A DNA stretch of 64,000 bases from positions 7,858,157-7,922,156 of the forward strand of contig OZ007513.1 in assembly GCA_963931865.1 (NCBI GenBank), given 5' to 3'. How positions within the stretch are numbered: position 1 is the stretch's first letter; each line of letters starts with the position of its first letter. The translations under genes were made by a program, and so were the position numbers. Below are positions 11,521-22,660 of the stretch, piece after piece. The notes under the pieces were generated by a model. The model was given only the letters and a program-made list of their open reading frames with translations. It had not been told where the DNA came from and did not search any database. Source of the DNA: Axinella damicornis (lineage: Eukaryota; Porifera; Demospongiae; Axinellida; Axinellidae).

Positions 11521-12497
11521 GAGGGTATATAATATATATTGGAGTCGGTGTGTCAGCTGTCATGGTGGGAGGGGTAACCCCCTTGGTGTGCGCTGCCAAC
11601 AAGCATAGGCTGATGTCCATGCTTTTGGTACACGAATGGTATATCATTGTGCTCCTCATTCATTGCCCTACATAATGTCCCATGCAGCTGAAACGCATTC
11701 TCTATATATGCTATTATATTTTATACCGTCTCATGCATGACATTGAGTGTGCGCTGCCGACAAGCATAGGATGAGGACTTGCATGCAGAGTTTGCACCCA
11801 CTACTGATCATGATTTGCTTATGTCTGAACCTCGTTTGTAGTTTATGTATCAATCACGTAGCTATGTACGAGTGTGTATGTTGCTATGTGTCAGCCATAC
11901 CCTTATGGGTCCGTGCTTGAAACGAACTTTGAACTTTGAACCACAGGAAGGAAATATGTGCCTATAAGCGAGATGCGCCTAATAACGAATAATGACATTC
12001 TTCCCTTTTGAGAACAACAGGAAGAAATTTCCTACCAATTGCATTACCGGTGAAGAGCGTACTCATTGGAAGAATAGAAGATGAATGCAATTTCGTGTTC
12101 TGTACTCTGGTAGCTATGCTGGGAGTGCAAAGAGTTCTGCTCACTGAATGCACTAACGACAGATTGTCCTTTTCTTTTGTAAGCATGCAGCAGCTGCAGA
12201 AGAAACCCTCACTAATTTTGTGAGCAACATTAATGTTTGTCTGACTAATGGGCCTCTACTGTTACAACATGGATAACAAAACAGTGATTTGTTAAACACA
12301 CTACAGTCTTTCTGGTCTGTTCATTCAAGAAAGTGCTGGTAACCAATGAAAAAAGAATCACAATGAGACAATGAAATGTCATGTTTATGCATGTGCAGCA
12401 TTACCCACACCACTACTTGTGACAAAGGAGGACACCCTCATGCACAAATGTACATGTACGTTATAAAGGTGATTACAGTACGTAGCTAGTTACTTGT
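11520..12497. other. Intergenic stretch, nothing supported
   Basis: Short frames only. Two partial copies of a phrase ('gtgtgcgctgcc...aagcatagg', near 11590 and 11745) suggest decayed repeats. The 3' flank of the receptor-like gene begins at 12497. Confidence 0.5.
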
Positions 12498-15400
12498 TCA
12501 TGTATACTCAAGGACTGGTTCACGGGGCTGGTTAAAACGACAGAACTGTGGCATTGGCTGTGCTACTTGGTCCTGTGCTTGCTCACTGTTTTCTTCATAT
12601 TCATCTTGAAGGAGTGGTTCCTCTGATCCTTCTCGAATCTCTTGCCTGCAACAACTGGTAACACTCCATTGCTGTACAATCATCAATACATGTTGAACGG
12701 CTGCCTTCTGGTATATGTGAAAGAAAACTGTTCCAGCAAATGTAGTAAAAGCGATGCTAGTAGAAGTGTATGTAACTGCAGCCAGATTTCCACCATTTCT
12801 AGTCATGTATTCTGTAGCAGCTGCAAGAGCACCTAGGTTGAGGTAAAATGACAACTCGAGGATGTTACAGTATCTCTTCTGATAGACTGGGTGCAAGGCT
12901 CCGAAAAGTGCAGCAAGGGAAAGAGAAGCAAGAGTAATCACAAGAAGATTCAATCTGGGCTCACCGAGTGTGTTGAATGCAAAGATGAGTAAAAGAATGC
13001 TACGAACCAAGAGTAAGAACCCTGTCCAGAAGCGATACCTATCCAGGTAGGGACCAGTGTAGGCATCAAAGAGCGGCTTCAGCTTGTCTACCCAGAAGAG
13101 AGCCTTCCACTCTGATTTAGCCTGCAACGTCTGTATGAAGAGTAGCACGAAAGTGTATGGAAGGAGCAGGACCACCATAAACACAGCTGCTACCACAGAA
13201 AGGAAAGCATGTTTCCCCTTGAGATAGTCAACATTGCCATCGTATAACCACACACTCCTTTGTACATTGTCCGGGTAATTGATGTACGTGAAGGAAAACA
13301 CTGTAATGAGAGTGCGTTGTAGTTTGGTGTATGAAAGGAGTAGCAGTGTAGCCAGTACTTTGACTGCATTCTTCCCGACCAGCCGTGCAACAATATGGTA
13401 CCTTCGGCTGAGAATGATGATGAAGATTATGATTGCCCAGATGTAGAGTGGAAATGCAAACTGCAACCAAGTCATTACATATCCATCCATGCCGTGGTAG
13501 AAGCAGCTCTGTATTCCAAGATCAAGGTTGATCCATGCTACGAAGACCGTAAGGATGTTAGATTCATGAGCAGGAAAGAATATGGTGTGGTTCATTCTGA
13601 CAATGTTGGCATAGAAGATAAGTCCACTAACATTCCCCTCGGTCACAGTGATGTTGCAACATATTAGAAAGATCACAAGAGCTATTCCAGCCCCTACAAA
13701 TGCAGCTAGCAGTGCAAGATACCAATCAGAACATTGTTGACAGAGAGAACTTCCCAGTGTGAGGCTGAGTCCCGGTTTGCACCTTCCACAAAGAATTCCA
13801 GAGTGGTTGAATACACACTGAGCGTCTGTGTTGTTAATGGTGATGTATGACCAATCATCATCACAGTAATGGAAATGGCAATGCTGGTGAAATAAAACTC
13901 CACTGTTTGTTGCAATGTGATCTGTACCATTGTGTTCATAGTATCCAACCCATGTCATTGGAGGGCGAAGGATAGTTTGATTGTTGATGTAGCATTTTGC
14001 ATTGTGCTGGGCTAGAATGGGAACACAGTTGCATTTAGCAGAGGTGGTTGATAAGACGAAAGCTGGTGGACACTGATGGAGGGAAACCACAACCCGTATG
14101 GTTCTGTAGAAGGATGGAAAGTTCAAAAATTGTGCTTTCTCTGCTCTCAAAACCAAACTTTCTGAACCACGGGTTGACGATACAGAGAAGTAGAGAGATG
14201 TGCAGCTGGCTTCATCAATCTTTTGTGAGTTCTGAAGGTTGCCAAGTGATGCAGAGGTCTCAACATCAAACGAAGAATGCACTACTCCAGGGACTGTACC
14301 ATTGGCCTGACCCACCAGGACTACTGCTAAGTTGAACAATTCCCCAGGATATACTCCAACTTGATATTTTCCCTTCTCGCAGTCTGGTTGTAGGCTGCTG
14401 GTACCCGTGCAAAAACAGACTCTAATTGGATCAGAAGATATCACTGAAGGGTCTGAGTAGTTGTAATGGAATATCTTCCTGAATACAATAAGGCCAATTC
14501 TATAATTCTCTCCAAAGCCGTGACATTGATCGACATAGCCTCCATACAAAGAGCTCCCAGCAATGTCAGCTGTATTGTTATCAAATTCCACTCGAATTGT
14601 TTGTAGGGCATCACCTTCTTCTCCCTCTGCAAGCACTTGAAAGAAGCAAGGAAGGGTCGATCCTGGTATTATCAACTCCATGTCAGTAAAGATTGCTCCC
14701 CCAACAACATGTGCATGGTTGTTGGAAAATAGTATGTTGGTGTGAGGTTTGAGATACAAAAATGAGTTCATAAGCAATGCTAAACCAGTACCAAAATATC
14801 CACGGTTGTCACGGAAAGTGTTGTTACCCTGAAGTGTTATGTCTGTCTGATAGGCACGAATTGTGGATGCATTTGTGTTTCTGATGAAAGTACAGTTGGT
14901 GAATGTTGTGTTCATATAAGCTTCAATTTGTACAATTGCACTAGACTCATCCACATTGCTTATGATCTTATTGCCCTCAAATGTTGTATTCCTGAATTCT
15001 GTTTGAAAGTTTTGCTTAGTTTTAGCATCGTACACAGCAATTGAATATGCATTAGTGCAGAGACGTACAGCTACACCTCCACCATACCAGGGTTGATTCA
15101 GGATGTTTTCCCTAAATTCACAATTTTCTATCACAACTAACTGGATGACACACGAATACTGTCGCACTGGGACATGATCTTCAATCTGAAAACCTCCCCC
15201 TGTTGTCATGGCAATATTTTTGTGAAAAGTTACATTTGAGAAGTGAATGAGTTCATGATGCGTTTGGAATAGCATTGAGTGGTGATGGCATGAATCCTTG
15301 TCATTGAGAGGCAAGCTCTCATCAACTTTAACAAGAGCCCCTGCTCCCTTTGGTGCCCATCCTGCTCCAAGATAACTATTCTCCAGGCTGATGGAAATGT

Positions 15401-16208
15401 TAGTAAAAAGGAAGAAGCGGATGAGTAGGTTTCCTCTTTCATTGCCATAAAGCTTGAGGTTTGTACCATGAAATAAAATGTTAATGCAGCTGAAGATGAA
15501 GCTCAGCCCTCCAGTGCCTAAAGTGGCATCTGCATGACCAAACAGGAACTGAGAAGAATCAATTGTGAGTGATGTAGTAATATTAAGATTTGGGCAATGA
15601 TTATAGTATACTAGAGCGTTTCCTCCAACACAATCCTGAGTTGCTCTGTTGTGCTTGAAAACTGAATTTGTGATAAATGAGTTACCAAGTAAGTTATATC
15701 CCAGTAAACCATAGCCAGTGCTGTTCTGTACAACTACATTGGTCAGGTTCAGATGAAGCACAACATCAAAGATGAGAGCCCCGCAGTAAGATAGATTTAC
15801 TGCTGTCTGGTTTCCACAATTTGAAAACATCAGATTTGCTATAGTGAGGTCACCAGGGATCATTGGCCCGATAAAAAGTCCTCCAGGACCTTTGCATTGA
15901 ATATAGTAATCCTCAGGACTAGCTGTCACTCCGATGAGTGCTAAGTTAGTTACATTTCTGATCTGTACAACCCCTTGCAAAATGTGCAATCCCTTCAGAA
16001 AAATGAACGTGCTGTTGGAATGGAAGTTGGAGTTGCTGACGAAGTATTGGAGAGGATAGCACGGTTTGAAGTCAGGAGGGCAGTCTTCTCCCACAGATGG
16101 TTTCACATAGCTCACACACCAACTTCCATCAGTGATAGAAGACTCAACACCCACGGCTGTGAAGAGGATGATCGTGCTGACACACGCTAGGAGTAGCAGA
16201 GTAAACAT
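12498..16208 (-). CDS. Receptor-like membrane protein: secreted beta-helix ectodomain plus about 8-9 C-terminal membrane segments
   Basis: A single exon of 1236 codons. Residues 1-21 form a signal peptide (MFTLLLLACVSTIILFTAVG). About residues 30-600 are a Ser/Thr/Asn-rich repeat with many N-x-S/T sites and recurring 'N.TF..N..' rungs, consistent with a right-handed parallel beta-helix (pectin-lyase-like) ectodomain. A Cys cluster (CGRCKPGLSLTLGSSLCQQC) then precedes hydrophobic segments beginning WYLALLAAFVGAGIALVIFL near residue 810. I count eight or nine segments, ending in an acidic cytoplasmic tail (EEPLLQDEYEENSEQAQDQ). No catalytic motif is visible. I recall large families of such intron-poor proteins in demosponges; ligand and role are unknown. 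A decayed partial copy lies at 18425-18900 on the same strand, showing local family turnover. The start is set by the signal peptide. Confidence 0.9.
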   Translation of the reverse strand: MFTLLLLACVSTIILFTAVGVESSITDGSWCVSYVKPSVGEDCPPDFKPCYPLQYFVSNSNFHSNSTFIFLKGLHILQGVVQIRNVTNLALIGVTASPEDYYIQCKGPGGLFIGPMIPGDLTIANLMFSNCGNQTAVNLSYCGALIFDVVLHLNLTNVVVQNSTGYGLLGYNLLGNSFITNSVFKHNRATQDCVGGNALVYYNHCPNLNITTSLTIDSSQFLFGHADATLGTGGLSFIFSCINILFHGTNLKLYGNERGNLLIRFFLFTNISISLENSYLGAGWAPKGAGALVKVDESLPLNDKDSCHHHSMLFQTHHELIHFSNVTFHKNIAMTTGGGFQIEDHVPVRQYSCVIQLVVIENCEFRENILNQPWYGGGVAVRLCTNAYSIAVYDAKTKQNFQTEFRNTTFEGNKIISNVDESSAIVQIEAYMNTTFTNCTFIRNTNASTIRAYQTDITLQGNNTFRDNRGYFGTGLALLMNSFLYLKPHTNILFSNNHAHVVGGAIFTDMELIIPGSTLPCFFQVLAEGEEGDALQTIRVEFDNNTADIAGSSLYGGYVDQCHGFGENYRIGLIVFRKIFHYNYSDPSVISSDPIRVCFCTGTSSLQPDCEKGKYQVGVYPGELFNLAVVLVGQANGTVPGVVHSSFDVETSASLGNLQNSQKIDEASCTSLYFSVSSTRGSESLVLRAEKAQFLNFPSFYRTIRVVVSLHQCPPAFVLSTTSAKCNCVPILAQHNAKCYINNQTILRPPMTWVGYYEHNGTDHIATNSGVLFHQHCHFHYCDDDWSYITINNTDAQCVFNHSGILCGRCKPGLSLTLGSSLCQQCSDWYLALLAAFVGAGIALVIFLICCNITVTEGNVSGLIFYANIVRMNHTIFFPAHESNILTVFVAWINLDLGIQSCFYHGMDGYVMTWLQFAFPLYIWAIIIFIIILSRRYHIVARLVGKNAVKVLATLLLLSYTKLQRTLITVFSFTYINYPDNVQRSVWLYDGNVDYLKGKHAFLSVVAAVFMVVLLLPYTFVLLFIQTLQAKSEWKALFWVDKLKPLFDAYTGPYLDRYRFWTGFLLLVRSILLLIFAFNTLGEPRLNLLVITLASLSLAALFGALHPVYQKRYCNILELSFYLNLGALAAATEYMTRNGGNLAAVTYTSTSIAFTTFAGTVFFHIYQKAAVQHVLMIVQQWSVTSCCRQEIREGSEEPLLQDEYEENSEQAQDQVAQPMPQFCRFNQPREPVLEYT

Positions 16209-16265
16209 TGCTGCACAGCTCTAGCATAGCTATAGCTAGAACACTCTCACTGGAAATATCGATGG

Positions 16266-16273
16266 TTTATATA
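16266..16273 (-). promoter_or_regulatory. TATA-box candidate for the receptor-like gene
   Basis: TATATAAA on the minus strand lies about 58 nt upstream of the ATG at 16208. Spacing would suit a short 5' UTR of about 30 nt. Motif-only evidence. Confidence 0.4.
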
Positions 16274-16386
16274 GCAGTTGCATGCCATCGTATTTAGCTA
16301 CTTCCTGGATAAATTACATCACATTACAAGTACTATGTCGGTCAGCACATAAGGCATCTCAAGGTATCGGAGGCTTTTGCTTGCTG

Positions 16387-17497
16387 AGAAAACAATCAGG
16401 GGGGCTAGTGCTCTCAATTGCAATAAAGTCCTAAACATCACTAAAAGCTCTGATTGTGACACAGCAAACTTCTGATGTAGCTATGCATGTGATTCATTAA
16501 TACTGTGTAGATGCTGGTTGTATAAGCTTGTTCTAATGTAAGCTTGTTCTAATGTGGCATTTTTCTGTGATGGGGTGTGTAGGTAACTGTCTGGGTAACA
16601 ATCAGGTACATGAACAAGCCATTACCTACATAAACAATAATATTATGACTCTTAATGTTGTTTTGAAGAAGTAGCTTTTTCCCTTATGGAGTTTTAACTC
16701 TTTACCAACCATAAGAATCAGCTTAAGGAAGCAAAATCCTGTATTAAAGTATAACGCCTAGTATTAAATTCCCCATATAAATTCTTATGGCTTATGGGAG
16801 CTCATGACGGCTTTTGCAGTCATTGGTTGGTAAAGAGTTAAACAGAGCCCAATAACATTTTTTTCCTGAAAAGAAATACAATGGACATGTATTTATAGCT
16901 GTACAATAGCTAATTTTGCATGTATGCCCAAATATTAGATTTAAATGATGATACAGAAGTAGGTAGGGTGGGTGCATGTGGTGAAACCTGCAGTGAAAGC
17001 AAAGAAAACAATCAGGGGGGCTAGTGCTCTCAATTGCAATAAAGTCCTAAACATCACTAAAAGCTCTGATTGTGACACAGCAAACTTCTGATGTAGTTAT
17101 GCATGTGATTCATTAATACTGTGTAGATGCTGGTTGTATAAGCTTGTTCTAATGTAAGCTTGTTCTAATGTAAGCTTGTTCTAATGTGGCATTTTTCTGT
17201 GATGGGGGAATAGTTACTGTGTAGGTAACTGTCTGGGTAACAATCAGGTACATGAACAAGCCATTACCTACATAAACAATATGACTCTTAATGTTTTTTT
17301 GAAGAAGTAGCTTTTTCTCTTATGGAGTTTTAAACAGAGCCCAATAACATTTTTTGCATGAAAAGAAATGCAATGGACACGTATTTATAGCTGTACAATA
17401 GCTAATTTTGCATGTATGCCCAAATATTAGATTTAAATGATGATACAGAAGTAGGTAGGGTGGGTGCATGTGCTGAAACCTGCAGTGAAAGCAAAGC
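16387..17497. repeat. Tandem duplication, about 490-bp unit (617 bp in the filled copy)
   Basis: Copy A (16387-17003) and copy B (17004-17497) share 'gaaaacaatcagg' at the start and 'cctgcagtgaaagcaaag' at the end, with high identity between. Copy A is longer mainly because of a 140-bp MITE at 16698-16837. Copy B has an extra 'aagcttgttctaatgt' unit. No coding content was seen. Confidence 0.85.
16698..16837. mobile_element. 140-bp MITE with TTAA target duplication (piggyBac-type)
   Basis: The ends are 14-bp inverted repeats: CTCTTTACCAACCA at 16698 and its complement TGGTTGGTAAAGAG ending 16837. It is flanked by TTAA at 16694-16697 and 16838-16841. The paralogous copy B has a single TTAA (17330-17333) in the same context (gagtt-TTAA-acagag), i.e. 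an empty site. TTAA duplication is characteristic of piggyBac and Kolobok transposons. Confidence 0.85.
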
Positions 17498-18019
17498 ACG
17501 TCACTTAAAAGAAAACCACTGAATTAATTTTGTCATCTACACGAGTTGGAAGTTATACCAGCATGTTTCTTCAAAGGCTGGTACACAGTAGGATATCTAC
17601 CTGATGTGAGGCTGTCTGACAATATTTATGCCAGAGAGCTCACTGCATGTTTTCTTAATTATTATTAGAAGATGTACTTGTGACAGTAACATGGATGTGG
17701 GTGATATGGGCGTACCACCTGCTGTATATATCAAACAACCCATGCACTTAGACCATCATGCGGCTACTTAGGAAGTTTACTGAGGCCCACATAGCAACTT
17801 GACTCGGGATTATGAGTCCAGGATATCTTGAGTTGAAATTCCATTGTCAAATCCGATTGTGTAAACAATGTGCAGCGTATACCTATGCCTATGTATGTAA
17901 ACCAATATGTAGCTAGTAGCCATAATGCTATTTCAGTTCAAGGATGCAGTTAAAGTCTATTTGATTGCTTCGAAGTGAATCCATTGTGTTTCCGCATCTT
18001 CTTCGCACAGTTCTATAGT

Positions 18020-18087
18020 CAGCTACCAGACTATGGGGGGGGGATTCTAAACGAGTGAAAAAGTATCCAATTCCATGTATTCATTGG

Positions 18088-18123
<36 letters not shown>

Positions 18124-18175
18124 TTCTAAACGAGAGAAAAAGTATCCAATTCCATGTATTCATTGCCGAGTGCTT
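18020..18175. repeat. Duplicated unit with a 33-G homopolymer
   Basis: A unit of about 50 bp (G-run, attctaaacgag, aaaaagtatccaattcc, atgtattcattg) occurs twice; the G-run is 9 nt in the first copy and over 30 nt in the second (about 18090-18122). The long run is likely unstable and its length may be an assembly estimate. 17500-18020 holds no supported feature. Confidence 0.75.
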
Positions 18176-18424
18176 GAGTGTGAGGCAACTGATTGTGCAG
18201 TATATAGTTGCATTACGTTCGTATGTTTGTACATATAATTATAGGTACTTTAATTAGTTACGTGTGGATTTTGGTGGCAACAAGGCAATATGCGAAGTAT
18301 GGAGCCGGAACTGTCCGGGCGCAATTGTGCTAACTTGCCAATACTACATGGAACTTGAGCTTAACCGTACAAAACTGCGCCTATCAATCAGTAGCATCAT
18401 ACATATCAAGTGAAAAAGAACTAG

Positions 18425-18900
18425 TGCGAAGGTGTACAGCTACCCCTCCACCAAACCAGGGATGATTTACGATGCTTTCCTTAAATCCACATAACTGCAA
18501 ATTTGCTGACATACAAAACTTGTCCTGGGCTTGATCTTCTCTGATATCTTCCCCTGTTCTTACAGCAATGTGTGAGAATTCCGGAAGTGCATAAGTTCAG
18601 GGAATAGCATTGAGTGGTGACTGCGTGAAGTAGAGAAGCATAATAGTAGCTCAACCTCCCACTTGCATGCGCTCATAGCCATGATGGCAAATAGATAGCA
18701 TTGCGATTGAAATTGGTTTCCTCCAAACTGTCCTTGCCATAAAGCTTGAGGTTTGTAGCTACCACCCAAGTAAATCTTCAAGATATAAACTCAGTGGTGA
18801 TAGTAAATTAGAGATCCTGCACAATTCTGAAACTGAATCTGCATGTGATAAATGATTGAGTTACCTATACATGTACCAAGAAGTATCCCTAGAAATGGTT
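18425..18900 (-). pseudogene. Decayed partial copy of the beta-helix receptor gene
   Basis: Nucleotide blocks match the gene at 12498-16208 in order. 'gtgtacagctaccc...accagggatgatt' corresponds to the region near 15065, 'ggaatagcattgagtggtga' is identical to 15270-15290, 'gccataaagcttgaggtttg' matches about 15445-15465, and 'gtgataaatga..gagttacc' matches near 15670. Large internal deletions and many stops destroy the frame. It covers roughly residues 170-390 of the parent. Confidence 0.75.
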
Positions 18901-19244
18901 AGATGCTTTAATTGATCCTGACACAACAAACATCCACAGAATCCTTGCACACCAGAGCTTCCTTGTGTGGAAGGCAGTGAGTTCTGAACCTTTCAGGTAA
19001 GGAGGTATGTGACATGCTGTTTGCATATAGACCTATAGGATGTTGGTTGTTACTGCACCATGCAGGGGAACTACCTCCTGCAAACAAGCAGTGAAGTCTA
19101 TGCAATGAGTTTACCTTATAAGGTCACCCACGGTGCATCAAAGGTTTCCATAGTGACACCCACACCCATGGAATAACTCTACCACAACAACAATTGAAGT
19201 TGATAGCATAGCAAGCTAGCTGCTAATCATTAAACCAAACATGC

Positions 19245-19410
19245 AAATCGGTGGTGTAAGGTGTGCCATCAGTCGGATCTGGCCCAAGTTTAGGGAAATG
19301 CTGGGCGAAAATCCGGCTGATATCCACCTTTGACCTCCAATTGCTGGGCTTGTGGGTGGTCATGAATATCATTAATGGTATTGCCAGAGGGGTCTCTCCA
19401 TGCGTGCGGG
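19245..19410. repeat. Second copy of the 1520-1690 dispersed repeat
   Basis: Same orientation and order as 1520-1690, from 'ggtggtgtaaggtgtgccat' to 'gccagaggggtctctccatg'. The flanking 18900-19245 and 19410-19815 (with AT-rich 19600-19640) show no gene. Confidence 0.7.
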
Positions 19411-19815
19411 CCCCACCAAGTTTGGCCACTGAGGAGCGAATGCTGTGGGAGAGGAGTACCTACGAAAGTGGTGTGCGCTGAATGCATGAAAATGTGTTGT
19501 CTTGGTGGGAAGAATTCGGTGGTTAAAGGGTTAACCCTGTTGTCAATGCTATGCATGCGCACGTGGAAACCGCACGTAAGGCGCGCGAAATACAAAGGCA
19601 ATAATATTATATATATAATTATATATAATTATATATATACTTTAAATGTATTTATTTATTATTTTGTTTCTGCCAAAAAACTGAAGGACAACAGGAGGGC
19701 TTCCCCAGTTTACATACATTACGTACGGGGTGGTATTTAAATAAATAAATAATTGGAATGAAGCGGCTGTCAACATCTCTGTCAGGAAGAAAGGACCCTA
19801 CCAGCTAGGGTGCCT

Positions 19816-22559
19816 ATGCACTCTTCGAACGTTCCAAGTCGCCTGGCTGGGGAAGTGTATAACCGCGGCATGCTCCCTGCAGGAATTTCCAACTCAGCAA
19901 ATAACTGCTACAGCAGTGCTGGCCTCCAGTGCCTGTTCAATCACCCCTCCTTCCCATCTCTTTTCAATCAGCTGTTTTCTAGTCATCCCCAACACTGTAG
20001 TTCTGACAGCTGCAAATTTTCAGGTTAGTGAATATTCAATTGAGCTCACAATTATTCAAGTATTAGCTAGCTATTTTCTAGCTAATTTCTAACTTTCAGG
20101 TGAGTTCTGCAGTGTTGCTGCACTCAGAACATTATGGGATGGGTACAAATACTCCCTCATGGGTGTCAAACTGTCACCAGCACCACTGTTAGCAGCTTTG
20201 AAAGGTATATGAGGTGATTATAATATGCATACAAAAGACAGGTTTCCAGATTCATTGCTGTATATAATTCTTGCTAGACATCTTGCCAGCACCAAGGCGA
20301 GGAGTACAGTTCGATGCTCAGGAGTTCTACCTTGCTCTAGTTTCAAGTTTGTTGACGAAGGCTGATGCACAGTAAGCTGTAGCTCGAAATACAACGTATG
20401 GCATCTATAATGAAGTAACTGCTCCTCTCCAGGCATGCAGCGGCAATTCAGAAGAGAATAGCTGTGGAGAAGACACAGAAAAGTAAGGTAGTAAGGAAGT
20501 TAATAAGGACAAAATATATTGCATTTCTAATATCTGGTACAGCGGCCTGTGGTCAGTGCGGGAAAATATCATCACTAATGAGAATTGATGAGCTGACTAT
20601 TGAGCTGCATGTTGGGGTGAGTGGGGTGTGCACATGTACAACACAATATTAGCTCAATTATTTCTTTCTCTGCATGTAGGAAGACCGGTCTGTACACGTT
20701 CAGGACCTGTTCACGGAGTCACTAGAGGATGAGGCTGTTACGTGTAACTGTGATGGGTACATTTCTTGCTGTTAACTGTTTTCTCACAGATCATGCATGT
20801 GTGTTTACTGCTGTCCTTACATGTATGCACAGATGCAACAGGAATGTGACCAAATGGCAACAACACAGCCTCTCCTCGCTGCCAGAGCCGCTTTGTATCC
20901 ATATTCAAAGTACAACGAACGTGTCACCCAGCTCTGACCCCCCCAGTGTTCAAGTGCAAGTATGTCATTTTTACTGTCAGCACTGACAGGCATGTATGGC
21001 TTAGTATAAACATTGTACATTGATATTATCTCGTAGAAGTCAACTCTGAAAGTTCCAGGTCACACAGTGACCTACAGTCTGACTGGAATGGTTGTTCATA
21101 CTCGTATATCCGAGACCTGTGGTCACTACAGAGCATTTGTTCGATCAACCAAGGACAACACACAGTGGTTTTCAGTTGACGATCTAAAGGTACATGGATT
21201 GTGCACAACATCAACATAGTAGTGTACATGCAGCTCAACCACCCTTAACTTTGTTTGTTACCCATGCAGGTAACCCCAGTAAGTGTCGCAACAGTTCTCC
21301 TTCAACAGCCCTTTATGCTATTCTACCAAGCCCAAGAAGGGGTGGAAACACTTTCCCTCGATGCCTGTTGGAGATTACGAGGGTTTTGGTGGCTAAACGA
21401 TGAGGTTTGTTTTAGTAGCTATAGGTAAAGCTTTGTAACTCATTCAACACTGCTCCTTCCTGGTGTTAGGTTATTGCGTCCTACATGACTATGATTCAGC
21501 AGGAAGCAGCCAAGGTATACAGCAATATCAATGAGTATGACATCAACGCATCATGTATGACTACACACCACAGGCTGGGAAAAAGGTGCTTGTGTTGGGG
21601 TCCCATTTCTTTCAGCAAATACAGAAGGGCACTCACACACTATCACGGCACCAGAAGGTGAGCTTGTACTCCTATATAATCACTTAAAGGCCAACGTATA
21701 GTGTAAGTCTTCATATCAGTGCGTCATCTATACTGGGAATTAACTTTGGATACTGTATATGCGTCCCTATAGGAACACCTTCCCAGCCAAGACCTGGTCA
21801 TGTTTGTCATCCATGACAGTGGTAACCACTGGACCCTACTGGTAAGACAGAGCAGACACTTAGTGGATGCTGAAAGGACTGATAGCTACCACAATGGTCA
21901 TGTATAAACTTTGTGGTAGGAAAGGGAGGCGTGAATATTTTTGTTGAACAGTCTCTCATGGTTTCTGGTTTGTTAATGACTTTCACAGTGGATTTCAACA
22001 GGAAAAGCATCGAATACTACTAGACAGCTTGCTCAAAGAGAACAATGCTCACATGATCACAGCTACGTAAGACATTGAACACAGTGAATTCAAATATTAC
22101 ATACATTTGACCAACACACTGATCCAACCTCAGGGCCTACATGGAAGCAAGCATTGAGAGTGCTGGAGAGCACGTCAACTGGGCTGAATGGAGTTACGTT
22201 CACAAGAAGGTATAACCTTTATCCATCTCATGGTGGGAAGAATATAATTGTAACCTCATTGGCATCTCTTTAACAGAATATACCAAAACAAACCAATGCA
22301 GTGGACTGTGGGGTGTTTCTGTGCCAAGTAACATATCTACCGAATATGTCCGTTACTAACAATAACTTTCTGTCTCATGTACCGTTACATATGAAGTATG
22401 CACTGCATCGGTCCCGAAGAGACCCCACATGCTATCGACAGGTATTGACTAGTGAATCTGACTATATACTTCAACAGCATGTAAGTTGATGTAACAACTG
22501 GTAATGAAAATTGGCCCTTTCAGGAAGACATGGGGATAGTGCGAAAGAGGAACTGCTGA
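19816..22559 (+). CDS. Fusion protease: USP-type deubiquitinase (C19) + Ulp1/SENP-type (C48) domain
   Basis: Fifteen exons join with consistent phases: 19816-20023, 20100-20204, 20290-20371, 20433-20616, 20680-20756, 20833-20959, 21037-21189, 21270-21404, 21470-21514, 21574-21657, 21773-21841, 22002-22066, 22134-22209, 22277-22480 (alternative donor after 22441) and 22524-22559. About 549 aa. The USP part shows the Cys box SNSANNCYSSAGLQCL (Cys at codon 31), FDAQEFYLAL, zinc-ribbon pairs CGQC and CNCDGC, SLPEPLCIHIQ and the His box CGHYRAFVR (His at 21124) with WFSVDD. The Ulp1 part follows without a break: FWWLNDEVIASY, VLVLGSHFF, GNHWTLL (His at 21827), ILLDSLL (Asp at 22023), and PKQTNAVDCGVFLC (Gln and Cys, Cys at 22307). 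All catalytic residues of both families are present. A MULE transposase relic follows on the same strand. Confidence 0.85.
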
Positions 22560-22660
22560 ATGGTCATCTGATGTGAGTAAAAGTATCCAGCTTCACCCTT
22601 AATTAGTGTAAAATATCTTCTAACAAACTCTTGGTCTTCGTCCTTTCTCAATTACTACAG

